A DNA stretch of 64,000 nt from assembly GCA_028689015.1 (NCBI GenBank), contig JAQTXC010000007.1, positions 1 through 64,000 on the forward strand, read 5' to 3'. The position numbers were made by a program, and so were the translations under genes. Below, piece by piece: positions 1 through 9,024 of the stretch (position 1 is the stretch's first letter; each line of letters starts with the position of its first letter). The notes under the pieces were generated by a model. The model had not been told where the DNA came from and ran no database searches. It saw only the letters and a list, made by a program, of their open reading frames with translations. The stretch comes from Dechloromonas sp. (GTDB lineage: Bacteria > Pseudomonadota > Gammaproteobacteria > Burkholderiales > Rhodocyclaceae).

Positions 1-293
1 TCGCAGTTCAAGGCAATGTCGGTCGCCTTGGAGGACCACGGCGAAATGGTGCCGATGCGCGGCGCGACGAGGAACAGTTCGCCAGCATCGCTGCCCGCCG
101 CCTGCTCTTCCAGCAGGGTCGCCAGCTTGGCGCGCTCTTCTGCGGTCAACGGCCGTTTCAGGGCAGAAACGTGCCAGTAATCGGCCACCACCGATTCGAT
201 ATCCGACACGGCCGCATTGAGGCGGGCTTGCAGGCGTTGCAGACGGAAGGCGGAAAAGGCGGCGTCGCCCTTGAGGCAAAGAATGTCGGCCAT
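1..293 (-). CDS. purL: Phosphoribosylformylglycinamidine synthase, N-terminal part (partial)
   Basis: Runs off the left edge, so only about the first 97 residues are present. The translation begins MADILCLKGDAAFSAFRLQRL and contains APRIGTISPWSSKATDIALNC, which matches the conserved N-terminal segment of the large single-chain PurL of proteobacteria. This enzyme makes FGAM from FGAR, ATP and glutamine in purine synthesis in the cytoplasm. The ATG at 291-293 is the start; GGAG-like purines are not obvious upstream. It is absent from the ORF track because it has no stop in the window. The identification rests on the SPWSSKATDI motif, which is highly characteristic. Confidence 0.93.
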   Translation of the reverse strand, partial: MADILCLKGDAAFSAFRLQRLQARLNAAVSDIESVVADYWHVSALKRPLTAEERAKLATLLEEQAAGSDAGELFLVAPRIGTISPWSSKATDIALNC

Positions 294-554
294 GGGGAGT
301 GAGGTCTGGTTAGGCGGAGAGCCCGGCATTATACCTGAGGCAGCGAAACGACCTGCGCCCACAATGGCGAATCACACAATAAGGCGGGGCGATCCTGCAG
401 TCTCCGGGCCACTGAGGTCACTGGGAGGTGAAGATCAGGCTAGCCCTGGGAGGAAGGCAACCGAATCTTGTTCAACAGTCCGAGAAAAATGCGCGGATCG
501 CCCGCCTTGCTCGCTGGCCGGATACGCCGGCCGAAATTACGACGGCGCAACGTT
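294..554. other. Intergenic region upstream of purL
   Basis: This stretch lies between the purL start and the end of the DUF3149 gene, both on the minus strand. The ORFs listed here (217..624 and overlapping ones) have no recognisable protein signature and look like shadows. A short hairpin GGCCGG-ATAC-GCCGGCC near 520-536 could be a weak terminator of the upstream microprotein gene, but it lacks a T-tract. I see no RNA gene. Confidence 0.4.
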
Positions 555-716
555 TCAGTGCGCGGCACGCCGACTATCTGCAGCATCCTTGGCTGCTTCA
601 TCTTTCATATGTTTCTTGGCGTAGACCGCGAGGTACCACCCCATGCCGAGGATGAAAAAAATGGTGAATAGACTCAACAGCCCAATATCCGACGTTAGCA
701 ACAGTTCCCAAGCCAT
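555..716 (-). CDS. DUF3149 family small membrane protein
   Basis: A 53-residue protein too short for the ORF track, read as MAWELLLTSDIGLLSLFTIFF and ending in SRRAAH. It has one membrane span (about residues 10-32) with the LGMGWY turn, followed by a charged tail beginning AKKHMKDEAAKDAA. This layout and the MAW-L-DIGLLSL opening are typical of the DUF3149 family found in beta- and gammaproteobacteria; function is unknown. A very strong ribosome binding site, AAGGAGG, sits about 5 bases before the ATG at 714-716, which decides the start. It is followed on the same strand by purL about 260 bases on. Confidence 0.85.
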   Translation of the reverse strand: MAWELLLTSDIGLLSLFTIFFILGMGWYLAVYAKKHMKDEAAKDAADSRRAAH

Positions 717-1046
717 GACCCCTCCTTGTATTGACCCTGATTAGTGACTGCACGAGCGCAATCAACCAACACATTCGCATAAGCCATGCCAGCACCAGTA
801 ATCACCCGGAAAATCATGACAACCCATTGATTAATAATGAATCATCAAGAACAAAACGGACCATGGCGAATAAATCCGCCCCCCCCGAACAGCAGCCAAA
901 GCCAGATCAGAAGCCAATAATGACCGCCACAATTGACACTACGCCATAATTGACAAAACCTTTCTTGCGGTACGCCAACGAAGCACAGACCAGACAAGTC
1001 CCACGCTTTACAATCGCGTTTTTCACGCCCCCCGACCGTCGACCGC
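717..1046. other. Intergenic region between the DUF3149 gene and sbcD
   Basis: This AT-richer divergent intergenic region should hold promoters for the minus-strand microprotein and the plus-strand sbcDC operon. Small ORFs occur on both strands (731..949 +, 598..795 -, 845..1099 -). The 845..1099 one ends in a hydrophobic GGHYWLLIWLWLLFGGGGFI stretch, but none shows family resemblance with a good ribosome binding site. No RNA gene or repeat is evident. Confidence 0.35.
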
Positions 1047-2276
1047 ATGCGCCTTCTCCACACCTCCGATTGGCATCTTGGCCAGCACTTCATGGGCAAG
1101 AGCCGCCAGGCCGAACATCAGGCCCTGATCGACTGGCTGCTGCTGCAGGTCGATGCGCAGGCGGTCGATGCTGTCCTGATTGCCGGCGATCTGTTTGACA
1201 CCGGCACGCCGCCCTCCTACGCCCGCGAGTTGTACAACCAGCTGGTGCTGCGTTTGCACGAGGCGGGAGTCGGCCTGCTGTTGCTCGCCGGCAATCACGA
1301 TTCCGTGGCTGTCCTGGCAGAAAGCTGCGATCTGCTGGCCCGACTCGGCACCCGGGTGGTCGCCACCGCCGGAGAGCCGGCGGACGCCGTGCACGTCCTG
1401 TCACAACGCAATGGCCAGCCCGGCTGCCTCGCCTGTGCCATCCCCTTCATCCGGCCGCGTGACGTGCTGAGCAGCCAGCCCGGACAAAGTGCCGACGACA
1501 AGCAGCAAGCGCTGCAACAGGCCATTACCCGCCACTATGCCGCGGTCTACGCCGCAGCCAGGGCAAAAAAGGAAACCTTGGGGCTGGCCCTGCCCATCAT
1601 CGCCACCGGCCATCTGACCACTGTCGGTGCCAAAAGCAGCGAATCGGTTCGTGAAATTTATGTCGGCAGCCTCGACGCCTTGCCAAGTCACAGCTTTCCG
1701 CCCGCCGATTACATTGCGCTCGGCCATATTCACCGCCCGCAAACGGTGGGAGGGCAGGTGCATATCCGCTACAGCGGTTCACCGCTGGCGCTGAGTTTCG
1801 ACGAAGCCCGCCAAGAAAAGGAAATGCTGCTGGTCGACCTCGACGACAGCGGCCTGCGCACGGTCAACCGCCTGCCCGTGCCCTGCTTTCAGGCGCTGGT
1901 CGGCATCGACAGCAACCTGGCCGACTTGCCTGCCGCCATTGGCGCCGCCGCCGCCGCCGGCACGGTTGACCGCCCGGCCTGGCTGGAAATCACCATTGCT
2001 GAAGACGATTACCTCGCCGACCTGCCCGCCCGCGTCCAGGCGATGTGCGACGGTTGGCCGGTCGACGTGTTGCGCATCCGCAAGGCACGCGGTCAACGAG
2101 CGGCGCAACTGGCGAATGAGCGCCTGGAAACCCTGGCCGAACTGACGCCGGACGAGGTATTCGCCCGCCGCCTGGCACAAGAAAATCTGAGCGACGACAT
2201 GCAGCACGCCCTCATGGAACGCTACCAGCGCGTCGTCAGCCAACTCACAGCACCGACCAGCGGAGAAGCGCTATGA
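1047..2276 (+). CDS. sbcD: Exonuclease subunit SbcD
   Basis: A 409-residue calcineurin-type metallophosphoesterase, the nuclease subunit of the SbcCD (Mre11-Rad50-like) complex that opens hairpins and cuts protein-blocked or palindromic DNA ends. All metal-binding motifs are present: HTSDWHLGQ near residue 5, AGDLFDTG near 47, AGNHDS near 82, ATGHLT near 190 and LGHIHRPQ near 226. The remaining 130 residues form the C-terminal capping region. The length fits the family. The ATG at 1047 directly precedes the conserved first strand MRLLHTSDWH. Its TGA overlaps the ATG of sbcC by four bases (ATGA), showing translational coupling. Confidence 0.97.
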   Translation: MRLLHTSDWHLGQHFMGKSRQAEHQALIDWLLLQVDAQAVDAVLIAGDLFDTGTPPSYARELYNQLVLRLHEAGVGLLLLAGNHDSVAVLAESCDLLARLGTRVVATAGEPADAVHVLSQRNGQPGCLACAIPFIRPRDVLSSQPGQSADDKQQALQQAITRHYAAVYAAARAKKETLGLALPIIATGHLTTVGAKSSESVREIYVGSLDALPSHSFPPADYIALGHIHRPQTVGGQVHIRYSGSPLALSFDEARQEKEMLLVDLDDSGLRTVNRLPVPCFQALVGIDSNLADLPAAIGAAAAAGTVDRPAWLEITIAEDDYLADLPARVQAMCDGWPVDVLRIRKARGQRAAQLANERLETLAELTPDEVFARRLAQENLSDDMQHALMERYQRVVSQLTAPTSGEAL

Positions 2277-5200
2277 AAATCCTTCGCCTGCGCCTGAGAA
2301 ATCTCAATTCGCTCAAAGGCGAATGGTCCATCGATTTCACCCAGCCTCCCTTCGCCGATCCCGCTGAAGGCGGCCTGTTCGCCATCACCGGCCCAACCGG
2401 CGCCGGCAAATCGACCCTGCTCGATGCCATCTGCCTGGCGCTTTATCACCAGACGCCGCGCCTGGACAAAATTTCGACCAGCGATAACGACATCATGACG
2501 CGGCACACCGCCGATTGCCTGGCCGAGGTCGAGTTCGAAGTCAAAGGCCGCGCTTACCGTAGTTTCTGGAGCCAGCGCCGGGCACGCGACAAGGCCGATG
2601 GTGCGCTGCAACCAGCCCGGGTTGAACTAGCCACGGCCGACGGCGAAATCCTCAGTAGTCAGAGCAACGAGAAACTGAAACGCATCGAAGCCCTCACCGG
2701 CCTCGACTTTCCCCGCTTTACCAAATCGATGCTGCTCGCCCAGGGGGGCTTTGCTGCCTTTCTCAACGCCCATGCCAACGAACGAGCCGACCTGCTAGAA
2801 CAACTGACCGGTAGTGCACTCTATGGCGACATTTCGCAGCGGGTTTTTGAAACAGCCCGCGACGCCCGCCAGCAACTTGCGCAATTGCGCGCCCGTGCCG
2901 ACGGCGTGGCCTTGCTCAGCGCGGATGAACGGACAGCCAAAACCCAGGAGATGGCCCGCCTCGAACAATTACAGGCAACGCAACGAACACAGGCCAGCCA
3001 GTGGCAGCAACAACGCCAGTGGCGGCTTGAACTCGGCCAGGCCGAACAAGACATTGCCAGCGGCCAGCAACGCCTGGCCACTGCCCGCCTGGCATTGGCT
3101 GAAGCCGTCCCCGACCTGCAGCGCCTGGCCCGCAGCGAACCCGCCGCCGAATTGCAGCCCAGTTACCAGCAATGGCAGCAACACGCCAGCACCTGCCGCG
3201 ACAGTGCCGCCAGCCTGCAGCAAGGCCAGGCCGAGCAAATCGCGTTGCAGCAACAACAGCTTACTGCGGCCGAGTACGCCGCCGGGCTGGCCAGGCAACA
3301 GCACCAGCAGGCGCTGCAGCACTTTCAGCAAAGCCAGGCCGAGCAACAAAGCCTGGACAATTTTTTCAAACAGCAGGTCAAGCGCGGCCAATTGGGCGAA
3401 CAACTGGCCGTCTGGCGGGAGCAACTGAGCCAGCACGCCCGCTTGCAGCAAACGCTGGCCGACCTCGCGCAGACGCACCAGGCCCTGGCCCGCCAACAGC
3501 AGGCGAAACAACAAGCCTTGACCGAGCAGGCACGCACGGTCGACCACGCCGAACAAGGCAAAATGGCTGCCGAGCGTCAGTTGACCGCGTGCCTGAGCCA
3601 GCAGGAAGCGGCGCTGGCCGGCCAGCCACTCGCCGACTGGCGGCAACAAGGGCAGCGCGCGCAGCACACAGTGAACGGCTGGCAACAGACCCTCTTGCTC
3701 GCCAGACAAGGTCGCGAACTGGCGGCCAACAGCCAGCAGGGCAACGCCCGCATCGCCACGACCAGCCAGCAGATCGCCGAACAAGAAAAACTGCTGCTCG
3801 ATTTGCGTGCCCGCCACAAGACGCTCAAGGCGCAGTTGGCCGACAAGGAAAAACTGCTCGAGCAGGAAAAAAGGATCAAGGATCTGGAAGCGCATCGCCA
3901 GCAATTGCAGGCCGGACACGCCTGTCCGCTGTGCGGCTCGCTCGACCACCCAGCGCTGGCGACCTACGCCGCGCTCGACGTCACTGCCACCGAAGCGGCG
4001 GTGCAGGCCTGCCGGCGCGACCTAGATGCGCTGACCGAAGACGGCACCCGCCGCCGCGAAGGACAAGCCGCGCAGCAAGCCCAACGCGCCGAATGGCTAC
4101 GGCAGCAGGAACAGAACACGCAGGCGCAGGCCGACTGGCAGACCGCCTGGCGCTCACAATGTCAGGCCCTGCCCGAAGCTCAGCGCCCCGGCAGCGACGA
4201 CTGGCAAGACTCCGAACGCCTGAGCAGCGCCTTGGCCGAAGCGGAAAACCAGGCGCGCCAGTTGGTCGACCGCGTCAAAACGCTGGAAGCGGGCGAACAG
4301 GCCATCAGCCAGGCTCGTCAGCTAGCGCATGCTGCGGCCCAGACCAGACTACGTGCCGGCAACCAGTACGACCTGCTACGCCGCGACGCTCAGGCCCTGG
4401 CCGAACAAGGCACGGAACTGGACAAGAATCGCCAGGCCCGCCAGCAGGAAATCGACGCCCTGCTCAGCCAACGCCAGGCCAGCCTGCACCAGGCCGGCCA
4501 CCCGCTGCCGACCGAGCCCGCGACCTGGCTGGCCGAGCGGGAGGCGGAATGGCGGGACTGGCAAGCCAAGCAGCAGACCCGCCAGCAACTGGCGGCAACC
4601 CTCAGCCGCCAGCAACTCGCCAGCGAGCAGACGGCGCAGGCAGCAGCCCGCTGGTCAGATATCGCGCAGACCTTGCGGTCGACCGTTCGCCATCCACAAA
4701 ATCCAAGCCCCGCCCCGACGACGCTCAGCGCCGAAGCACTCATCGCCGCCGAAGCCACCTACGAAGCCCGCAGCCAGGCGCTGGCCGAACACGCTGGCCG
4801 CCTGCAGCAACTGGCCGCCACGCTGAACACGCAGCAGGCCAGCCTGCACCATGCCGAACAAACCTGGCAACAGGCGCTGGACCGTAGCCCCTTCCCCGAT
4901 CTGGCCGCTTTCCTGGCTGCGCTGCTACCGACAGCCGAACGACAGGCCCTGCAGCAAACCCAGAGCAACTTGCAACAAGCGCTGCACCAGGCCAGCACAC
5001 TGCTCGATAACGCCCAGGAAAAAAAGCAGCGCCTGCTCGCGGCCATCCCGCTCACCGAGGCGCACGCCACTCACCTGGCGCCAGAACAACAGGCCGAATA
5101 CGTCCCGGCTGTCGCCGAACTGGCGCGCCGGCTGGCCGAACTCGATACGCAGCGCCAGGGAACCGCCGAACAGTTGGGGACCCTGCGCAGCGAACTGGCC

Positions 5201-5779
5201 AATGATGCGGCACGGCGCGCGCAGCAAGCCGCACTGATGGCGGAGATCGATCACCACAGTCGCGACAGTGAACTTTGGCAACGGCTCGACGGCTTGGTCG
5301 GTTCGGCACGCGGCGACAAATTCCGAAAATTCGCCCAAGGCCTCACCTTGGAGCATCTGCTACAGCTCGCCAATCGCCATCTGGGCCGATTGCACGGGCG
5401 CTACAGCCTGCGCCGGAAGACCTCTGGCGAACTGGAACTGGATATTGTCGACAGCTGGCAGGGCGACACCTGCCGCGACACGCGCACCCTGTCTGGCGGC
5501 GAAAGTTTCCTGGTTAGCCTGGCGCTGGCCCTGGCCCTGTCCGATTTAGTCAGCCACCAGACCTCGATCGATTCGCTGTTTCTCGACGAAGGCTTCGGCA
5601 CCCTGGACGGCGATACGCTGGAAATCGCCCTCGCCGCCCTCGACACCTTGAACGCCAGCGGCAAGATGATCGGCATCATCAGCCACGTCGACCGCCTGAA
5701 AGAAAGAATTCCAGTGCAGATCCGGGTCGACAAAGGGGGCGGCGTCGGCCATGCCCGCCTGCGCGTGGTGGGCGCCTGA
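2273..5779 (+). CDS. sbcC: Exonuclease subunit SbcC (SMC-like ATPase)
   Basis: An 1168-residue Rad50/SMC-type ATPase that partners SbcD. The N-terminal P-loop is GPTGAGKST near residue 40. Two very long Gln/Ala-rich coiled-coil arms flank a zinc hook CPLCG near residue 551. The C-terminal half carries the ABC signature LSGGE near 1073 and the Walker B LFLDEGFG near 1101. The Gln- and Ala-rich coiled coil produces many long shadow ORFs in other frames and on the other strand. The stop lies 9 bases from the convergent gene at 5789, with no clear terminator between them. Confidence 0.97.
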   Translation: MKILRLRLRNLNSLKGEWSIDFTQPPFADPAEGGLFAITGPTGAGKSTLLDAICLALYHQTPRLDKISTSDNDIMTRHTADCLAEVEFEVKGRAYRSFWSQRRARDKADGALQPARVELATADGEILSSQSNEKLKRIEALTGLDFPRFTKSMLLAQGGFAAFLNAHANERADLLEQLTGSALYGDISQRVFETARDARQQLAQLRARADGVALLSADERTAKTQEMARLEQLQATQRTQASQWQQQRQWRLELGQAEQDIASGQQRLATARLALAEAVPDLQRLARSEPAAELQPSYQQWQQHASTCRDSAASLQQGQAEQIALQQQQLTAAEYAAGLARQQHQQALQHFQQSQAEQQSLDNFFKQQVKRGQLGEQLAVWREQLSQHARLQQTLADLAQTHQALARQQQAKQQALTEQARTVDHAEQGKMAAERQLTACLSQQEAALAGQPLADWRQQGQRAQHTVNGWQQTLLLARQGRELAANSQQGNARIATTSQQIAEQEKLLLDLRARHKTLKAQLADKEKLLEQEKRIKDLEAHRQQLQAGHACPLCGSLDHPALATYAALDVTATEAAVQACRRDLDALTEDGTRRREGQAAQQAQRAEWLRQQEQNTQAQADWQTAWRSQCQALPEAQRPGSDDWQDSERLSSALAEAENQARQLVDRVKTLEAGEQAISQARQLAHAAAQTRLRAGNQYDLLRRDAQALAEQGTELDKNRQARQQEIDALLSQRQASLHQAGHPLPTEPATWLAEREAEWRDWQAKQQTRQQLAATLSRQQLASEQTAQAAARWSDIAQTLRSTVRHPQNPSPAPTTLSAEALIAAEATYEARSQALAEHAGRLQQLAATLNTQQASLHHAEQTWQQALDRSPFPDLAAFLAALLPTAERQALQQTQSNLQQALHQASTLLDNAQEKKQRLLAAIPLTEAHATHLAPEQQAEYVPAVAELARRLAELDTQRQGTAEQLGTLRSELANDAARRAQQAALMAEIDHHSRDSELWQRLDGLVGSARGDKFRKFAQGLTLEHLLQLANRHLGRLHGRYSLRRKTSGELELDIVDSWQGDTCRDTRTLSGGESFLVSLALALALSDLVSHQTSIDSLFLDEGFGTLDGDTLEIALAALDTLNASGKMIGIISHVDRLKERIPVQIRVDKGGGVGHARLRVVGA

Positions 5780-5788
5780 GCGCCCGGT

Positions 5789-8431
5789 TCAGTGCCGTTG
5801 CGCGGCCACCGCTGGGCGCTGCAGCAAGTCGCTGAAAGCGTCGCGGTCGACCGCCCGGGAATACAAAAAACCCTGGCCGAAATCGCAACCAGCGGCGCGC
5901 AGCAAGGCGCTTTGCTGTTCCGTTTCAATGCCCTCGGCCACCACCCGGATACCCAGCTTGTGCGCCATGACGATCATCGCCTCACACAAAGCGAGCTGGC
6001 TGCTGCCTTCGTCCAGGTGCTGGACGAAGGAACGGTCGATCTTGATGAAATCAATCGGATAACGCTGCAGGTAGGACAATGACGAAAAACCGGTGCCGAA
6101 ATCGTCCAGTGATATCGAAAAGCCATGCTGACGCATGGCCTGCATCGCCGCCATGATCTTGGGCTGATCAGCCATCATGATGCCCTCGGTGATCTCCACG
6201 ACGACCATGTCACCGAGCCGCGGCAAACTATCGACAAAGGCAAACCAGCCATGCGGATCCTCCGGCAGAGGCGCGTCGTCGCTCTGAAATTGGCGTGGCG
6301 ACATGTTGATGCTGATCTGGAAACCGGGCACCTGCTCGCGCCACGAAGCCGCCTGGCTGACCGCCTCCCGGAAGACCCAGTCGCCAATATCAACAATGAC
6401 GCCGCACTCCTCGGCAATCGGGATGAATGTTGCCGGACTGACCGCGCCGAATTCCGGATGCTGCCAACGCAGCAAGGCTTCGGCCTTGACGATCGCCCCA
6501 CTGCACAGATCGATAATCGGCTGGTAGTGAACGACCAATTGCCCGGCCTGCAAGGCCTGACGCAACTCGTTGGCCAGCCGGGTCCGAATCTGCGCCCCCT
6601 GCTGCATGAAAGCCGCGTAATAGGCGTGACGGTTGCTACCCAGTTCCTTGGCCCGGTACATCGCCTGCTCGGCATGGCGAAACAGGCTTTCGGCATCACT
6701 GGCATCGGTAGGCGCAATCGTCACCCCCAGGCTAGCGCCCAGAAAGAAGGATTCATCCCCCATTTGAAATGGTGTTTCAAACTGCGCCAGAATGTCCAGG
6801 GCATGACGTTCCAGTTGCTCGAGGTCAGTCACCTCCGGCAGTACGATGACGAACTCGTCGCCGCCCAAGCGGCCCAGCGTAGCCGAGGCACCCAAGCTGG
6901 CCTGCAAGCGCCGAGCCAGTTGCTGAATGACTTCGTCGCCACGCGCCCGGCCATACACCGTATTGACATCGCGCAGACGATCCAGGTCAAGAATCAGCAG
7001 CGCCAACAGGCGCCCGGCATGCGCCGGCAGGGCCAACAGATGCTGGGTCAAGCGGTCAGCGATCATGAACCGATTGGGCAGACCGGTCAGTGCGTCAAAA
7101 TTGGTCTGCCGCCAGATCATTGCCTCGTGTGATTTTTGACTGGATAGATCACGCAGCAAGCCGATGTGGTAATTCGGCGAACCATCCGGGTTACTCACCG
7201 TACTCAACTCGAGAAAAATTGGCGTCCGCTGGCCATCGGCCCCGCTCAATTCCAATTCACCAGACCAGAAACCGGCTTCGTCAAAGCAAATTCTGTCATT
7301 CGCTGGCAAACCGCCATCGCCTAGCGAACACAACATGAAAAAATCGTGACCGACAACGGCAGCCGGCTCAAAGCCGGAAATAGCCCGAAAAGCCGGGTTG
7401 ACCGTAATCACGCGTTGGTCACGATCGAGCACCACCATGCCTTCGCTGGTGTTCTGAAAAAACATCACCGCCAGTTCGCGCTCGGTGATGTCGGAATGTG
7501 TGCCGATCATACGCAAGGGTTTGCCCTCGGCATCACGCACCATCACCCGGCCACGGGTCAATACCCAGGACCAGGTCCCGTTACCATGAATCACGCGATG
7601 CTCGTTGACGAAGCAGTCGCTATCGCCATCCAAATGCTGCTGCAAGGCCAAGCGCAAGCGGCCCAGATCGTCGGGATGGATCTTGCTGCAGCCGACCGTA
7701 TCACCACTCAACAGGGCGAGAATGGTCGGCCCTTCAGTCGAGCGATAGACTTCGCCACTAGCCATATTCCAATCCCAGACGCCATCGCCAGCACCGTCCA
7801 GGACAAAACGCCAACGCTCCTCGCTAGCCCGCAAAGCCTCCTCGGCGCGCCGCCGTTCGGTGCGTTCGCGCAGCAATTCGAGGGTGCGTGATGACAAACT
7901 GTCATACATGCCAAGCACGGTATCGATCAGCACCTTCATGGCACCACTCATTTCGTGTTCGGCATATTGCTTGGCCGCATCCATGGGTAAACCATTCTGC
8001 AAGGCCTGCACCACCTTGGCCATGCGACGGTCGCTATCGAGAATGTGATAGGCCAGCCAATGGGTCAGAAAGCCAAGCAGGTCGCTGATGATTTCATCGA
8101 GCGATTTATTGTTGTCTCCAGCGCGCTGCCAAGACGAGACTTGGTGAACAAAACCGTGGTGCATGTGCTGGTGCGCCGCAAACCACGGGTCACCGACAAA
8201 ATGGGCGGCCCAGATCTGCTCTTCGGTCTGGAAGTGATAATCAACGTAGGCTGCCAGTTCCTGAAAAACCCCTTGCAGGGTCACTTCGCAGGATTTATCG
8301 GCCAGATGGGCCGCCAGACGATTGAGCAAGATGACTAACTGACGATGCTGCTCATCAATGATCTCGATCCCGGTTTCGAGATTCTTGTTCCAGGGAAAAA
8401 CCTCGAACGTCTCCGCTGTTTCCGAATGCAC
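5789..8431 (-). CDS. Hemerythrin-PAS-PAS-GGDEF-EAL c-di-GMP signalling protein
   Basis: An 880-residue cytoplasmic protein with no membrane span. The first 130 residues are a bacteriohemerythrin domain: NLETGIEIIDEQHRQL, VDYHFQTEE, HQHMHHGFVH and LAYHILDSDR provide the His/Glu/Asp ligands of a di-iron O2-binding site. Two PAS domains follow (about 205-445). The GGDEF domain has an intact GGDEF motif near 522, and the EAL domain has an intact EAL motif near 650 plus DDFGTGFSSL. It may therefore make and degrade c-di-GMP in response to oxygen. The start is GTG at 8429-8431 with a GGGAGAAGAA ribosome binding site. The hemerythrin-to-turnover fusion suggests O2-dependent control; which catalytic activity dominates cannot be told from sequence. 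Confidence 0.93.
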   Translation of the reverse strand: MHSETAETFEVFPWNKNLETGIEIIDEQHRQLVILLNRLAAHLADKSCEVTLQGVFQELAAYVDYHFQTEEQIWAAHFVGDPWFAAHQHMHHGFVHQVSSWQRAGDNNKSLDEIISDLLGFLTHWLAYHILDSDRRMAKVVQALQNGLPMDAAKQYAEHEMSGAMKVLIDTVLGMYDSLSSRTLELLRERTERRRAEEALRASEERWRFVLDGAGDGVWDWNMASGEVYRSTEGPTILALLSGDTVGCSKIHPDDLGRLRLALQQHLDGDSDCFVNEHRVIHGNGTWSWVLTRGRVMVRDAEGKPLRMIGTHSDITERELAVMFFQNTSEGMVVLDRDQRVITVNPAFRAISGFEPAAVVGHDFFMLCSLGDGGLPANDRICFDEAGFWSGELELSGADGQRTPIFLELSTVSNPDGSPNYHIGLLRDLSSQKSHEAMIWRQTNFDALTGLPNRFMIADRLTQHLLALPAHAGRLLALLILDLDRLRDVNTVYGRARGDEVIQQLARRLQASLGASATLGRLGGDEFVIVLPEVTDLEQLERHALDILAQFETPFQMGDESFFLGASLGVTIAPTDASDAESLFRHAEQAMYRAKELGSNRHAYYAAFMQQGAQIRTRLANELRQALQAGQLVVHYQPIIDLCSGAIVKAEALLRWQHPEFGAVSPATFIPIAEECGVIVDIGDWVFREAVSQAASWREQVPGFQISINMSPRQFQSDDAPLPEDPHGWFAFVDSLPRLGDMVVVEITEGIMMADQPKIMAAMQAMRQHGFSISLDDFGTGFSSLSYLQRYPIDFIKIDRSFVQHLDEGSSQLALCEAMIVMAHKLGIRVVAEGIETEQQSALLRAAGCDFGQGFLYSRAVDRDAFSDLLQRPAVAAQRH

Positions 8432-8588
8432 TTCTTCTCCCGTTTAAGGCGACCAAACACAGCCGCCGGTTATACCAGAAGAATGTAACAAAAACAGCCA
8501 AAAAACAAAATTGAGGCGCCGCCAACCAAGAAATCAGTATTTTCCCGAATTCATCCGGCGGCCCCGGCCCGGTCATCAGATGCCGGGA

Positions 8589-8783
8589 TTAGCCAAGATT
8601 TTTTTCGATCTGTGTCAGCAATTCCAGGGCGCGCTGGCGATTTTTAGCAATGGCGGCCTGCCGCTCCTCGACCCGAGCCGCATCATCGCGCGACAGTTTG
8701 AGCAAACGTTCATGCGGCGTCAGGCCATCATTGGCCACTTCGTCCAGCAAGGCGGGGGGAAGTGCATTGTCATTATCCGGCAT
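8589..8783 (-). CDS. Small hypothetical protein
   Basis: A 64-residue charged, probably helical protein starting MPDNDNALPPALLDEVANDGLTPHERLLKLSRDD. It has no Cys, signal peptide or membrane span, and I do not recognise a family. The ORF track extends it to a TTG at 8873, but the ATG at 8781-8783 has a GGAG about 9 bases upstream. The 30-residue extension also overlaps a decayed response-regulator tail in another frame, so the shorter form is preferred. It lies 240 bases behind the MerR-type regulator on the same strand. Confidence 0.6.
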   Translation of the reverse strand: MPDNDNALPPALLDEVANDGLTPHERLLKLSRDDAARVEERQAAIAKNRQRALELLTQIEKNLG

Positions 8784-8853
8784 CAAATTCTCCAGGGGGA
8801 AGGCCGGGCTTTTTAACCTGTTCGGCTCGGGCCGTAAAGCCTTATTTTCAAAT

Positions 8854-8981
8854 TCACTCAGCGGCAGGGCCAAACTCGCCCACTTCCCGCGTTAACCAAT
8901 GCTGAAGCAGGCCATAGAGGTGATCAGGATCAACCGGCTTGGCGACGACAAATCCATCGAACAGGCGCGCAGGTGCTGCAC
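8854..8981 (-). pseudogene. Remnant of a response-regulator receiver domain (C-terminal end only)
   Basis: Directly downstream of the MerR-type gene, one frame of the minus strand reads ARLFDGFVVAKPVDPDHLYGLLQHWL and ends at TGA 8854-8856. The DGFVVAKPVDPDHLYGLL stretch is the beta5-alpha5 end of a CheY-like receiver domain, including the conserved Lys-Pro. Nothing upstream in any frame supplies the phospho-acceptor Asp or the start. The preceding residues VFANPFPIKKKPLPRAAP are not domain-like, so an internal deletion appears to have joined the MerR stop region to this tail. It is too short for the ORF track. Confidence 0.65.
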
Positions 8982-9024
8982 GCGGCAGGGGTTTCTTTTT
9001 TATGGGAAATGGATTCGCGAAAAC

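Noticed and set aside
845-1099. Minus-strand ORF ending in a hydrophobic WLLIWLWLLFGGGG stretch
   Set aside because: Most of the ORF is shadow of sbcD; the hydrophobic end could be a tiny membrane peptide, but no start with a ribosome binding site or family match was found.
2814-4887. Long ORFs of 204 and 571 residues on the plus strand inside sbcC
   Set aside because: They are out-of-frame translations of the Gln/Ala-rich SbcC coiled coil, with Arg/Pro-rich composition and no domain.
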